NCBI GenBank assembly: GCA_004802705.1 | Contig: SGPL01000481.1 | Location: 1 to 25,111 of the forward strand | Length of the DNA: 25,111 bases | Source of the DNA: Bondarzewia mesenterica | Lineage: Eukaryota; Basidiomycota; Agaricomycetes; Russulales; Bondarzewiaceae | Direction of reading: 5' to 3' | Shown here: in pieces, positions 1 through 11,503 of the stretch | Layout of the letters: every line of letters begins with the position of its first letter | Position numbering within the stretch: position 1 is the stretch's first letter | The notes under the pieces: generated by a model | What the model saw: the letters and a program-made list of their open reading frames with translations, nothing else | What the model was told of the DNA's origin: nothing | Database searches by the model: none | Translations under genes and position numbers: made by a program

Positions 1-88
1 GTAGAAAAGAATTCGGTCACCTGACTGACGCGTCTGCGTCATGTAGTTCTGATCTTTGAAACTGGCGGTCAAAAATCATGTCTGCCGT

Positions 89-2132
89 TCAACAAGTGTG
101 ATGTAGCAACGTTTTCGAATAGCTCGCTTTTATATCGATCTCCTCTTTACCGCCCCAGCCGACCAGCGCAACAAGGGCAGCTCCAGCGTAACACATTCCG
201 ACATATAAGATGAGTCGATGAAATCGGCCTCCTTCCAAGGTAAACCCGCTGTCCCCCGCCTTAGGATATGTTGCATCTGTGGATATATTCGCTAAAGATG
301 TTGCTATAAGCGTGCACAGCACGTTTCCGAGCCCCCGAGTGAGCATGAGGAAGCCATAGAGTGTGATTGAGAGAGAATGGTCGTCCTCTGCATGAATTAA
401 AGCGCAGATTCAGCCGTTTCAGCACAGCGGGTTGTTGTTGAGAGATCAAACACACACCTGTGATCCTCCGAACAAAACCTGTATACAGTGTACTCCACCC
501 GCCTGCGAAAAGCCCATACGTCGCGCCAAAGGCCATCAATCCAGGAACGTTGCCAACCGCACCCCACAAAACTAGGGTACTTATGCAAGACAACGTAGAA
601 GTGACGGCGGCAAGCAACCAAGGGGAGAAATGATCCGAAAGAGTCCCTACGACGAGCGGGCCAAGGGCTGCGAAGCCTGTGTGAAGTCAAGTTTGACTCT
701 CGTACCAATCCGGAAGATTGGCGTGCCACTGACCATTGAGAAGCGACAAGGCGAGGGATGCTGTAGAAGTGCTGACATTTAAGGCAGATGTATATACTAA
801 GAATCAAGAATCAGCCGCACATTAGAATTTCGAGATTTCGCCATATATGCCGAAAGGTCTGGCACCGACCTGGAAGCCAAATAATAGGGACGAAATAACC
901 AAAGCCTTGGATTGTGTTTGCAATGACCAAAATCCACCACAGCCGGCTTGACAGCCAGAAACGGAAGCCACCTGCTCTCCGGCGGGGACCATGAACTCTT
1001 TTCTCAGGCAAACGAGGTTTGATGAAGAACAATGCCGGGAAAACGGCTACAAGGATCGCAATTGCAAGGATTCGCAACGTTATGAATGGGCCATGCGTGC
1101 GTATCAGTAAAGGAAGGAAAAACGGGAGTATGAGGCCTCCGGCAGCGGAACCTGCACGTTGTTGAGTGATAAGTCGAGGGGAGGGAGAGAAACACAAACC
1201 TGAGAAAAGAATGCCGTTCGCAAGGCCACGGCGCCTCACGAACCATTCAGACATATACGATATGCACGGTGAATACAGTAACGCTGTGATCCACGGTTAC
1301 CAAACCATGTGCATGTAAGCGTCGAACAGAAGCATACCTCCCCCCAATGCGAACAAAACACCTTGCAACAAAACCAGTAATTGGAGCTGAATGCATTCGA
1401 CTGAGCGCGTCACGTATTGAAGATGAAGATGATCATGCTGTGTTCACCTTCACTGTGTAACTTGCAGCGAGAAGACTGATCCAACACAGACAAAACCCGA
1501 CCCACATGCACAACCTCCGATGCTGAGGGTATCTAGATATGTAGGGATATAGAAATGGTCCTACAGATTGAACAATAAATGTCAGTCGGGTCGCATGCAG
1601 TGGCGAGAATGGGCCAGCAGATCTACCTGTGAGATACAAAACACCTGTTGATAACGTCCCGATTAAAGGTAGTAGCACGGAGGAATTAGGCTGGGAGACT
1701 AAAGCCGGCTCATCCAAGTAGGCAGTGAGGAAGATACCAAAACCAAGTGGAAAGCTCCAGACGTGGCCCTCAATGATCACAGCCGCAATGAGCTAGTGGG
1801 TCAGCAACCAGGTCAAATAAGGGATCACGAAAATTAGTGCGAAGGGGTCGTACAAATGACCACGCTCCAAATCCTGTGTCGACGGGAGCTAACTCAGTTT
1901 CGTTTCTAGACCCAGCACGCTCAACCGATAGCGCCTCGTCATGCATAGAGTTTTCCACTTCCTCATCGATGCGAGCTACAGACACGCGGGGAGATGAGCG
2001 TACGGATGTGCGCGATGTGAGGTGTTGAAAATCCTCCTGCTCAAACGGGAGCTCCGCGAGCTCGACAGCCTCGATTGCAGACGGTTTGTCGCAGACCTTT
2101 GCCAAGTTTGAGGAGGGAGCGTGCGAAGACAT
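89..2132 (-). CDS. MFS transporter, fungal monocarboxylate-porter (MCT/MCH) type, complete
   Basis: Likely plasma-membrane secondary transporter of the monocarboxylate porter family, whose fungal members include riboflavin and carboxylate carriers; the substrate cannot be told from sequence. Nine exons join in frame to 515 residues: 1854-2132, 1627-1792, 1454-1560, 1338-1386, 1200-1283, 870-1151, 734-796, 458-676, 89-387. Residues 1-85 are a hydrophilic Ser/Glu-rich cytosolic tail, followed by the family's PVDTGFGAW entry to the first membrane helix. Later landmarks are the loop SEWFVRRRGLANGILFSG, a long hydrophobic set of helices, the motif KPRLPEKR before the central loop, and GPLVVGTLSDHF in the second half. 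About 12 membrane segments are expected. The ATG at 2132 is the first Met in frame and lies about 45 bp downstream of a TATA box. It is a tandem paralogue of the broken copy at 2684-4246. Confidence 0.9.
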
Positions 2133-2683
2133 GATGTGGATCAGTTTCCTCAAGGCTCGAGCAGTATTCTGCTAGCCTTTATATCAAGTAGCGGGATGGA
2201 AGGACAGCCGATTCTGAAAGTCCGGCTTTTTCCTACGAAGCAAACGCAGAGAAAGCAGAACATGGGGGTCGAAATACGTCCAGAGTGACTCATTGCTAAG
2301 GGTTTCGGTCCGATCCGCGTTCGGGGAAAGCAGAAACAAGAAGATGGAACGGGTGTTCTTCATATAGGCTTGATCGACCAGTGTCGACCATGCCGGCGGC
2401 CAGAGATAACGGATGACCTGCAGGGGCTCGGTCTGGCTCGGCACGTAGGACGATGGCCTGATCAACTGAGAGCGAAGATTAAACCACCAATCAACACCTC
2501 TTCGATTCCGCTATAAGGACTGGTGCTCAGCGATATGTGCCGTTGTTTATGATACAGCAGTTAAAAATAAGCAAACCCGATCTTACTCAACTTCAAATGG
2601 CACAGATGCGATCTACTTACATAAAATGAAACAGGGCGATAGCGAGATTAAACTGTATTTTGAGCTGATGGGCAATGAAAGTT
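2133..2683. other. Intergenic region between the two transporter copies
   Basis: This 551-bp stretch holds the promoter of the downstream transporter and the 3' flank of the upstream copy. A 93-codon minus-strand open frame at 2184-2465 has no ATG at its start, no recognisable domain and no splice context, so it is not treated as a gene. Confidence 0.5.
2177..2183 (-). promoter_or_regulatory. TATA box of the intact MFS transporter
   Basis: The minus strand reads TATAAAG here, about 45-50 bp upstream of the ATG at 2132. This spacing suits a short 5' leader. Inferred from sequence only. Confidence 0.45.
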
Positions 2684-4246
2684 TCACGAGGAGCGTGCCC
2701 TTGACGTGATCCTTTCGCCGCCCCATCCGAGGAGTGCAATCACGGCGGCAGCAGCGTAGCACGTTCCGACATACACGATCAACTTCTCAAACCTTCCTCC
2801 TTCGATGTTAAACCCCGTTTTTCTGCTGCCGGAATTCGTGATGGTGGAAGAGAGGTTAGCGAGACTCGTCGAGATCGGCGTGGACAACACGTTTCCGAGC
2901 CCACGGGTGAGCATGAGGAAACCATACAGTGACATCGAGAGCGAAGGGTCGTCTTCTGTGATTTAAGATGTCACGCACAAGTTCAGCTCCCGCATCATCC
3001 GGACAACCTGAAAACTCACTTGAAATCCTATGGACAAAGCCTGACCACAGGGTGCTCCATCCGCCCGCAACAAGACCGTATGTCGCGCCAAATAGCATCA
3101 ACCCCGCAACGTTCCCGACGGCGCCCCAGAATACGAAGGTGCATATGGAAGATAGTACCGCCGTCACGACGGCGATGAGCCAAGGAGTGAAATGGTCGGA
3201 CAAAGCTCCAACAACCAAGGGACCAAGCGCAGAAGACCCTAATCCGAGTATGAGTACGCGGCATTGGTAAGTTGGAAATGAAAAAAAGGGGTTTACCGTT
3301 CAGAAGCGCCAATGCGAGAGAGGAGGATGCAGTAGTCAGATGAAGGGCAGATGCGAATGCTATAAAATTCATCGGCAAATGCTTAGTTGTCTTCACAGAG
3401 GTAGCGCGTGAAATCGACGCACTAGGGACCCATAGCATGGGTACGAAGAACGCGAATCCTTGTACGGTGTTGGCAACAACCAAGATCCACCATGACCAGC
3501 TTCTAAGCCACACGGCTGAAGGCTCCGTCCTCCGACCAGGCCCTCGGACTCGATTTTCGGGCAAGCGAGGCTTGATGAGCACAAGACATAAAAGAAGAAG
3601 CAGGAGGATGCCGACAGACAGGATTCTCAGAGTCTTGTACGGGCCATATGATTTGAGCAGTGGGGGGAGCAGGAACGGCAGCACTAATCCTCCCATAGCG
3701 GAGCCTTGCGACAGCAGTATGAGAGGTTCAGATGTGGACAAATATGATGGGGGCTTGTGTTTACTATACCTGTGAAGAGAATCCCGTTGGCCAGACCACG
3801 ACGTCGCACGGACCACTCTGACATGAATGATATACAGGGATGAAACAGCAACGCTGCGAATGCAGAACCATCATCAAGACGAGGTGTCCGCATGGGCAGA
3901 ATCAAGCTGACCTCCTCCGATTCCATGCATCACCCCTTGCAGGATGACCAGTTGATGGACCTGCATAGACGAATGAGTTGAGTGGTTCAAAGGTAAACAC
4001 GAGGAAGCTGACACACCTTGCGGAGCCTTGCGGGCTTAGCTAGCGCCTAACAGGCTCGAAAAACAGCATAATGTCCCGAACCACATGCAGGGACGCTGAT
4101 ATAAGGATAGACCAGAGGCCCTGCATCGAGCCATAAGTATGAAATTTGGGATTATGAGGGGAATTATTAACCTGAGCAGTACTTGTGCTTCCTGACATGT
4201 AGCCAAATATTACTGTGTAGGAGTTTGCGGACTTAAATCTTATTTG
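2684..4246 (-). pseudogene. 5'-truncated, decaying MFS monocarboxylate-porter-like paralogue
   Basis: Close tandem paralogue of the transporter at 89-2132 with the same intron positions. The last two thirds look functional and splice cleanly from about 3990 to 2684: SEWSVRRRGLANGILFTG, KPRLPENR, the GPLVVGALSDHF motif, GATYGLVAGGWSTLW and LTRGLGNVLSTPISTS. The 5' part is damaged. The cytosolic tail and first membrane helix are absent. The exon ending at about 4183 (minus) reads YMSG but is followed by GA instead of a GT donor. The exon around 4050-4120 switches frame between YPYIS and CMWFG, where the intact copy has eight more residues, and then meets TAA directly after LLGAS. The next gene ends only about 160 bp upstream, leaving no room for the missing exons. 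An N-terminally shortened product starting at an internal Met such as SEWSV is possible. Called a pseudogene, though a very young one. Confidence 0.75.
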
Positions 4247-4403
4247 GACTGGCTAGTATAGGTACCATTGCTCGATGTCGATTGTAGACTCAATCCTTGC
4301 GCAGGATCATAGCCATCAAAGAAGTATCACTGTCTTGTGAAGGATCAACTTGCACAGCATCCATCAAGCAGGAGAAATCCTTCTCTATCAAAAAGCGGAT
4401 ATC

Positions 4404-5513
4404 CTAGATGTTTTCGACAATGTCAGGGAGCTGCTGGAATATCTCCTCAACCTCCCATGCTCCCGCCCAGTAGCGAATCTGGCATTTGAGGCCTTCTTTC
4501 TCGCCCTCTTTTGCGATGCGTTTTTCCAATCCACGATACTGTCGGCAGAGGACCATGTCCTGACTGCAGGTAGAAAAAAAATTGAGCGATCTCCGTTCGA
4601 TGAGAAAGGAGTCAGTCGGGAGAATTTCACACCTTCGGAGGCGGAGTATAGGGCAGAAGTCGTTCGAGCCGTCACCCACGTAAATTATGCGGTCGAAGTC
4701 GGGTTGGCGTCGTGCGATGAAAGCTTCAAGTTCCTCTCCTAAGAGATGCAGATATATTAAAATCGACAATGAGCGGACAACGTGGAAGAATTGGGCACAA
4801 AATCTTGCCTTTGCACATATTTGGGCTACAGCCGACTTTACAACTGTGTTGAGGGCCAGTAGGATCAACTCTGCGGCGAAGCTTGAGCAAGCCTGAGGGA
4901 TCCCATTCAGCAGGATTCGTCACGATCTCGGAGAACAGATCTTGAAGACCCTTGGACTGTAATATACTTAGAAAGAATGTTTGGCTGAAGAGGAGGAAAG
5001 CGCACTTGGAGGATGGTGGAGATGAAGACAGAGTTGGCGTTGGAGAGGCAAAGGAAGGTTGTGGTGGGTTTCTGAGCTTCCTTAACCACTGTGACTCCGC
5101 GTACCATAGCAGGGTGCTAAGATCTCCGTGTATCACAAAATCTGGACGTGTGCAAATGAAATATTAGATACTCACGAAAGGCATGACTTTGAGTGCACCC
5201 TCGATGTCCGTTCTGGTTCCGCCGCGGGAGTGAAGCTCTCGAAGAGACTGTGCGCTTTATGCAGATCAGCAATGATTAAAATTGTGAGAGGAAAGCTATT
5301 ACACGAGATCTGTCCACTGGATCTCCTGCTTAAGAGTCTTCATCTTGCGGCGGAGGTCAGGAGCCAGAACCTCGAATATCCATCTATCCGAGTCCTGATC
5401 AGCGAGAGACCTATACGTTGGTTGACCTGGATTGTTCAAGCATATGTTAATGTCTTTAAAACGCACCAGTCAAAGTCAAAAACGATGAGCTGCCGTTCAA
5501 TAGCCCTCGCCAT
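4404..5513 (-). CDS. PHOSPHO-type HAD phosphatase (PHOSPHO1/PHOSPHO2 family)
   Basis: Putative cytosolic HAD-superfamily phosphatase. Animal relatives act on phosphoethanolamine/phosphocholine (PHOSPHO1) or pyridoxal 5-phosphate (PHOSPHO2); the fungal substrate is unknown. Seven exons give 249 residues, close to human PHOSPHO2: 5467-5513, 5305-5410, 5176-5247, 5006-5116, 4809-4956, 4633-4738, 4404-4563. HAD motif I is VFDFDWSLADQDSD, near residues 11-24, with the two catalytic Asp residues in DFD. Motif II is the LSNAN segment, near residue 100. The family signature GPQHSCKVGCSPNMCKG is near residues 143-160, and motif III is IYVGDGSNDFCP, near residue 178. The C-terminus GLKCQIRYWAGAWEVEEIF is also typical. 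The fifth intron (4739-4808) uses a GC donor. The start at 5513 is the only Met before motif I, and it faces TFB1 across 65 bp. Confidence 0.9.
4739..4808 (-). other. GC-AG intron in the PHOSPHO-type phosphatase gene
   Basis: The exon ends AAAG and the intron begins GCAAGA, ending TTAG before GAGAGG. Only this boundary joins the conserved MCKG to EELEAFI in frame. GCAAG matches the known strong consensus of GC-AG introns. Confidence 0.75.
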
Positions 5514-5578
5514 GGTAGTGCATTGACAGAAAATCTAATTTCCATATCGGGACTTGTCAGGCGCTTATCTAACACAAG
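5514..5578. promoter_or_regulatory. Compact bidirectional promoter, phosphatase / TFB1
   Basis: Only 65 bp separate the divergent start codons at 5513 (minus) and 5579 (plus). No TATA box is evident, which fits a housekeeping shared promoter. Core elements probably extend into the first exons. Confidence 0.5.
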
Positions 5579-8067
5579 ATGGACGCTGGCTGTTGCCGAA
5601 CCAACGCGCGAATGCCTCCTTCGACACTCTTCTGCTCAGCAAAGGCCTCTTACAAGAAAATACCAGGCTTGCTCCAGCTCACTGATACTCATCTCCAATG
5701 GACTCAGGATGGCAAAAGTGCTCCTTCCGTGCGCGTACCTCATGCTGACGCTGCCTGTAAGTTCTGTCGTTCAATTGAGGATGTGAAACCTTTGAATCTA
5801 TTCGCCAACGTAGCGCTGTTTTCGAGTAAGGAGGGGGCTGCTCAGGTTCGAATGAAGATTGGACTGGTTAAAGACGATGCGGGCCACAACTTCACATTCA
5901 CCTCACCTGCTCCTGTCGCCCTTGTTGAACGGGAAAACTTTAAGCGCGAGCTTACCGCCATTATTGGGAGAAATCGTAGTGGGCAAGATGCTGGAGTTGC
6001 CAAACTACCCAAAACTACCCCTATTCCTGTCTCGAGTGCTCCCACACCACGTCCCCAACATCTTTCACCCTCCCGTGCGTCCACATCCCGTGCCGCGTCC
6101 GTCTCGAGCGATGCTCGCACCCCAGGTACTCCTATAAATGACCCTATCAATGACTTCCGTCTGCGTAAGAAGGTGCTCCTGAAGACACCTGAACTTGCTG
6201 CTCTCCATCGAGACTTGGTCATTAGCGGCCAGATAACAGAATCTGAGTTCTGGGAAGGGCGAGAAGTAAAGTTCCTCCTGTCTTCTCTGCGTTGTGCATC
6301 GTTCTTGATTTGTTTATATTTGTGACCAGAATTTACTTCTAGCCCAAGCGGCTGCGGATTCGCAGAGACGAGGACGACCAGGGCAGCTGGTTGATCCGAG
6401 ACCTCAGACAGTGGAAGGCGGTGAGGTCAAAATTGTCGTTACGCCACAATTGGTGCACGACATATTCGAGGAGTACCCCGTCGTCGCGAAGGCCTACGAT
6501 GAAAACGTTCCAAATAAAGTACGCATTCATTCTACTCATTCTTCTGTATGGAATCTTTAAAGCATCCCGGTCAGCTGTCCGAGGCAGAATTTTGGACACG
6601 ATATTTTCAGTCGAAGCTCTTCAATTCACACAGAGCTTCCATCCGCTCAACCGCGGCTCAGCACGTTGTCAAGGATGATCCCATTTTTGACAAATATCTG
6701 GAAAAACCAGATGATGGTGCGTGCTTTTGTGGTATGAAAAGCCTATTGAAGTTGAGAGATGTTGTCGTGCAGAACTGGAACCTAGACGTCAAAGAGATGA
6801 AGATATAGAAATGTTTTTAGATCTCGGAGCAACCAACGAAGACCATGGAGAGGTGAATTCTTTTGCTTTTGACTACTTCTTGACACTGATCGCTCATCCG
6901 GGCTTGCGCTTCAGGCGTGGAATGAGAAAGACGTCACTATGCAGGCGGGCAAGCAGAAGGGCGCGCTACCGCTTATTCGAAAATTCAATGAGCACTCCGA
7001 GCGACTGCTCAAATCTGCAATGTGAGGCGAACTCCCTAAATATTGATTATCGAACATCCCCATAATATGTGCAGGTCGGAAGGTCCCGCTGCAAAACGAA
7101 GCCGAATAGAGTCCGCAGACCCTGCAGATGTGCGATTTCATGTCTTTAATTGACGTTTTATCTGTGAACTAAAGGGATCCATGCAGCCGTGGAATTACTA
7201 CCCGCAGATTGATCTCGAAGATTTACATGATCCCCAAGCTTCGGCTGGCATTCTTTTAGATATGAAGGATCGGAAGAAGTATTTCGAGGGACGGGCAGGA
7301 GTTGTCGGCGCAGCTGAACAAGCAGCACGACCAGTGAGTATATGCACACCTTTTCCCTAGCATCGGAATATGCATACGCATCAATTCAGGCTGTCGATCT
7401 CCGAACTGCTTTACAAGAGGCGAAAAACGATCTACAAGGTTGGTCTACAACCCTAGGACAGGTAAGCACGGCATTATTGATCCCAACGACGAGTACTTCT
7501 GACTAATTAACACATCGTGATCTGCATCATAGCTGAAAATCGAGCGAAAGTCAGGGGACGCAGCACTCCTTTCAATGACTCAAAACGTGGCCGCTCGTCT
7601 AGACGTCAAAACACGAAAGAGTACTTTAGCGTTCTTTGATTTCTTTTTTAGTTCCATCAGTAACATTCGATTGCACTTGCAGATGACATCCCAGACGACA
7701 TCTTTCGCCAGATGCGTACCTGCCAGACCGCTGCCAATGAGTTTTTGAGACAGTTCTGGACGTCGATGTATCCGCCTGTGGCTGATCAACCATTCGCGCC
7801 CACAAATCCTGCGCAGAAAGCCGCCAAGGCCGCGCGGATGGCAGGATACCTTGCTAAGACTCATGAAAAAGTTGATGCGATCGTTAGGGCGGCACAGTAT
7901 GCCGGCGTAGATAGGGCGAAAGTCGAGATCGTGAGTTTTCTTACCATGATGTCCTAGTTCCGCGGTGGCCGATCTGTGTCTCGCTTTCTCTCTAGGCTAT
8001 GAAGCCCATATTGGATGCCGTCGACAAAGCCATGGCATCTTGGAGCACCCGAAAGCCTAAAGCATGA
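5579..8067 (+). CDS. TFB1: TFIIH core subunit TFB1 / p62
   Basis: Subunit of the TFIIH core complex, needed for RNA polymerase II initiation and nucleotide excision repair in the nucleus. Twelve exons give 613 residues (yeast Tfb1 has 642): 5579-5756, 5814-6265, 6330-6518, 6575-6716, 6773-6852, 6915-7021, 7075-7129, 7175-7333, 7390-7461, 7533-7620, 7683-7930, 7996-8067. The N-terminal PH-like domain (about 12-120) reads ASYKKIPGLLQLTDTHLQW and later DDAGHNFTFTSP. Two BSD domains follow: one with LALHRDLVISGQITESEFWE-like spacing near residues 195-215, the other with LSEAEFWTRYFQSKLFNSH near 275-295. The family motif IDLEDLHDPQASAGI is near residue 420, and a helical C-terminus ends at 8067. 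The first ATG (5579) has A at -3. A second Met at 5612 is an alternative start. Intron 1 (57 nt) lacks stops in frame. Confidence 0.93.
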
Positions 8068-8380
8068 ATCCGCTGCTCACAGACTTTCTTCCGTTCTCTT
8101 CGACGAGTATCGTGCATCATCAAGGTTTTCTTTTATACTCATTTGCATCTGCATTACTTTTGATCATCTACAACATGTCCCGCACGATGATGAATGACTA
8201 TATTATGTACCGCTTTGTTCATGTGTGAACACGTTTGGACATTCAGTTTTGTCGTGTTGACGAGAAGTCTTCAACACGAAACTCGCGAGAACCTCAAGTG
8301 CATGATTACATTGAACAAGGATATATATGAGGTACAAAAACCGAGAAGGAATAAGAAGCAGCAAGGAATATGAGTGAACA
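8068..8380. other. Convergent 3' intergenic region, TFB1 / CASP
   Basis: About 313 bp between the TFB1 stop and the stop of the minus-strand CASP gene. It presumably carries both 3' UTRs. No gene, repeat or structural RNA was recognised. Confidence 0.5.
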
Positions 8381-11300
8381 TCAGGACCCATATGGACCAG
8401 GTTGTTGTTGCAACTGCCGTCCTGACGAAATGGTGCACTCGTACGTAGTGAACATGACCAGCGCATGTAGCGCCACGGCGTAGAGGATGAATGCGTTGCG
8501 CGCGCGACGATTCCCCAGGATCGCCCTTGTAAGGACCAGTACGCCACGTTCGAGAGGATTGAGGTTCGAATATGCTCGGGCGGCTTCCTATATTCAAAAA
8601 GGACAGCGCATAGCGGAGAGAACATGCATGATTTTGAAATCGTTCATACGACGTCCACATGATGGAAAACAATAGGCTTACCCGACCGCGGAAAGCCTCG
8701 AACGGGTTCATGGCCTCTTCGTATCGCACACGGTACTTGCTCATCTCCGCCGCAGACGCCGCGTTAGAAGGCCCAGCCGGAAGGGGGTCAAGGGTGGATG
8801 TTGTTGTATTCTCCCGGTAAGATTGCATGTACCTGACCTTCTCGTACAATTTGAGGTTGTCGGTCTGGAGGCTCCGAATCTCGGTACGTAGATCAGAGAT
8901 AATTTGGAATTGGCGGCGGAGTTCCTGACCCCAGATAAGCACGAAGCAGAAAGAGAAAAAGGGAGGGGAGTGGGGTTAGAAGCATTGGGAGCGCACCTCT
9001 TCGAGCTCGGCATTGCGCTGTCGAAAGCGATCACGCTGGCTGGTCACGATTGGCAAAATTGATGTGTCGGCGGACGACGTGAACGGAATGGGCGTCGTTC
9101 GCGCGGGAGAATCCTTTACAAGGACGACAGGAATCAGAAAAATCGAGAAGTTCAAGTTCAAACGGGATACTGACATTTGCTCTCGACTTGGCCTTCTTCC
9201 CGAGGTCCAGCCCCGCGAGAACATCCTCATCGCTATCAAACTCAGTCTGCGGCACATCGGTGCCGTTCACATGCGTCTTCCCATTCTGGCCTTGGCTCTG
9301 CCCGTGCTTGTTCAGCTGCAGAAGATCGGTCTCCAACCGTTCGTTGAGCGCGCGCTGTTTCTCCAGTTCGGACGCCGTGGAAGCGAGCTCGTCACGGATT
9401 TGTTGAAGGGAAGCCTCAAGTTCCCCGTGGAGTATCTATTTCCACGAATTGGACAGACGTCGTAAAACTTCCATCAAATGGACGGTCATCGATGGTCAAA
9501 GAATAGACGAACCCGGAACTTAGTCAACTCCTCAAGGATCCGCTTGTTCTTCGTCGCAAGTAGAACCTCGAGCGATTTTGCCTGATGGGCGTTCGCCTTA
9601 GTAGCATTGGGATCCGGAAGCCGCAAACCGAGTTCGTTATCGGGAGCTGGGCTGTCGTCCGCGTCCAAGTCACCTTCTAGGCCGGCAAACTCGACGTACT
9701 ATAAATAATCAAAGTTAGCGGAAATGATAGTCTTGTAGATTATGTAGTTTAACGACGTGCCTTCATGATCTCCAATTCACGTTTGATTTCATCGTAATCC
9801 GAATACGCCTTTAACGCCTGCCGAAGCTGCTCCATCTCTGCAACCTACGGGAGAATCGTTCACGATATCCAAGTCAATACCAACATCTCATGCCGGAATG
9901 GGCGAGAGGCTGTGTACCTTGCTCTGAATCTCCTTAGTACTGTCATCTAAAGCCTTTCTTGCAACAGATTCCACTTCTACAGTTTCCGTTTTTTGAGTGG
10001 CAAGCAAGTGTGAAAGACGTTCGGTTTCCGACTCGAGGGAGAATACTTGAGTCTTGAGGTCTTTGACACTACATGATCACCCAGTCAAATGAATAATTAG
10101 AGTAGCTCAATGAAAATCATTCATACCGATCTGATGTCTCATTTCCAGAGCGTAGAGACTCAATTTCGACTCTCAAGAGCTCCTGAAATGCGGACGATGA
10201 TACATAAGCTTTCAACGTATTTTGCTACAAACTGTGAGACTCAACTCACGTTCCGTCGCTCAACAGTCGCCACGCGCGTATTCGCTCGTTCCAGATCGGC
10301 CACCACCATGTCCACCTCGGCCAAATTGGTGAGGACATCTTGGTCTATGTCGATTCAATCAGCAACTTGAGGACAGCAAATTTGGGGTAGGAGAAGGGTG
10401 CAAAAATGGTTACCTTGGCGTTGGCTTTGGTCGAGGAGTCTCGCTTGGTTGGATTCGTTCGACGTGCGCAGATCTCGGATTTGGTCTTTGACGAGAGAGA
10501 GTTGGCGGTGGAGGTCTTGCTCCCTGGTACGGCATGACTCTCGTCAGTTAACTAGTCTTTAGGATAATTCGGCATGAATGTACTGGAGAGTCCACGCACC
10601 GCTCCTCGTAGTTTCGAATCTTCTCGTCATAGGCCGCGTTGAGCTCATTCTCCTTCTGGGCGACTTTCTCCTGAATCATGGAATCCATCTGCTCAAGTCA
10701 ATCAGTTTACGGAGAGCAGAGGAGGTAGCCTGTTCGGCAACCAGGAGATGACTACACGACATGCCTTCTCTTCCAGTTGCTCCAGCCTCGTCTCCGTCTT
10801 CTTCTTCGCATTTTCCGTGCTCCCAAAGTCGCTCACCCGCTTCTTCAACTCTGCATTCTCGTTCCGCACACGCTGCAGCTCGGCCTCGAGGTCTCTCGTC
10901 TCTGCAATCTTGATCGTTTGGTCCTTTCATGCAGAATACACGTGGTTTATTGAGTAAAAATTCTTGAGGCAAGAGAAAAAGGGCGACGTACGACGGCAGC
11001 CTCCAACAAGGGGTATGGATCAGGAGCCTCGGCGAGCACCTTGTAAACACTGAGGAAGGCGTTCTCAGCCGACTTGGAGCGTTTTGTTAAGCCGTCAATC
11101 TCGCTCTGGTATGCTGATGAATTTGTGTCATGCAACTATGTGAACGATCATGAGTATGAACGGTCTATCGTGACACACCTTTAAGCAGACCTTTGAACGC
11201 GGTGAGTTTCTCCCCGTCTGGGATCTTCTTGAATTCTGAACCATCCATTTCAGCTCGACGCCCCACTTGGATACAGATTCAGACGTACCCTTTGTCCTAT

Positions 11301-11503
11301 CAGCCAGAGCCTTTCTCCCAACGACGCTCTCCTTCTGGTTCTCCACCACCTCGATGCCCTGAGTATCCAGAGTCTTTTGTAGCTCGGAGAGATTGATGCC
11401 TGTAAGTCACAATACTGAACAAAGTCATTTACAAAGTCAATGTTTCAGGCTCACTCTTCCATGTTGCCAATGCGCCAGAGAAATTTGTTTCTGGAGAAGC
11501 CAT
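8381..11503 (-). CDS. COY1: Golgi coiled-coil membrane protein CASP / Coy1
   Basis: Homologue of animal CASP and yeast Coy1, a tail-anchored Golgi golgin that acts in intra-Golgi retrograde transport. About 16 exons are spread over 3.1 kb. The N-terminus has a hydrophobic/Trp patch (LATWK) and then ELQKTLD. The family hallmark [17 protein letters not shown] is followed by [19 protein letters not shown]. Long heptad-rich coiled coils run through most of the protein, with [20 protein letters not shown] in the middle. The conserved C-terminal block includes [20 protein letters not shown] and [20 protein letters not shown], then [15 protein letters not shown] and [21 protein letters not shown] final membrane anchor, [17 protein letters not shown], precedes a short Gln-rich lumenal tail. 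The ATG at 11503 matches the family start. Two introns (9699-9760 and 10689-10764) appear to be GC-AG. It is divergent from FBA1. Confidence 0.9.
9699..9760 (-). other. Probable GC-AG intron in CASP/COY1
   Basis: The exon ends ATGAAG and the intron starts GCACGT, ending ATAG before TACGTCGAG. Using the nearby GT instead would break the frame into YVEFAGLEG. The join at GC keeps phase 0. Confidence 0.6.
10689..10764 (-). other. Probable GC-AG intron in CASP/COY1
   Basis: The exon ends GAGAAG and the intron starts GCATGT, ending GAGCAG before ATGGATTCC. The downstream frame [16 protein letters not shown] is the conserved one. It has an in-frame TGA shortly upstream, so an intron is required here. 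Confidence 0.6.

Noticed and set aside
2184..2465. 93-codon frame upstream of the intact transporter
   Set aside because: It does not begin with ATG, has no recognisable domain, and overlaps the transporter's TATA box region; read as promoter DNA.
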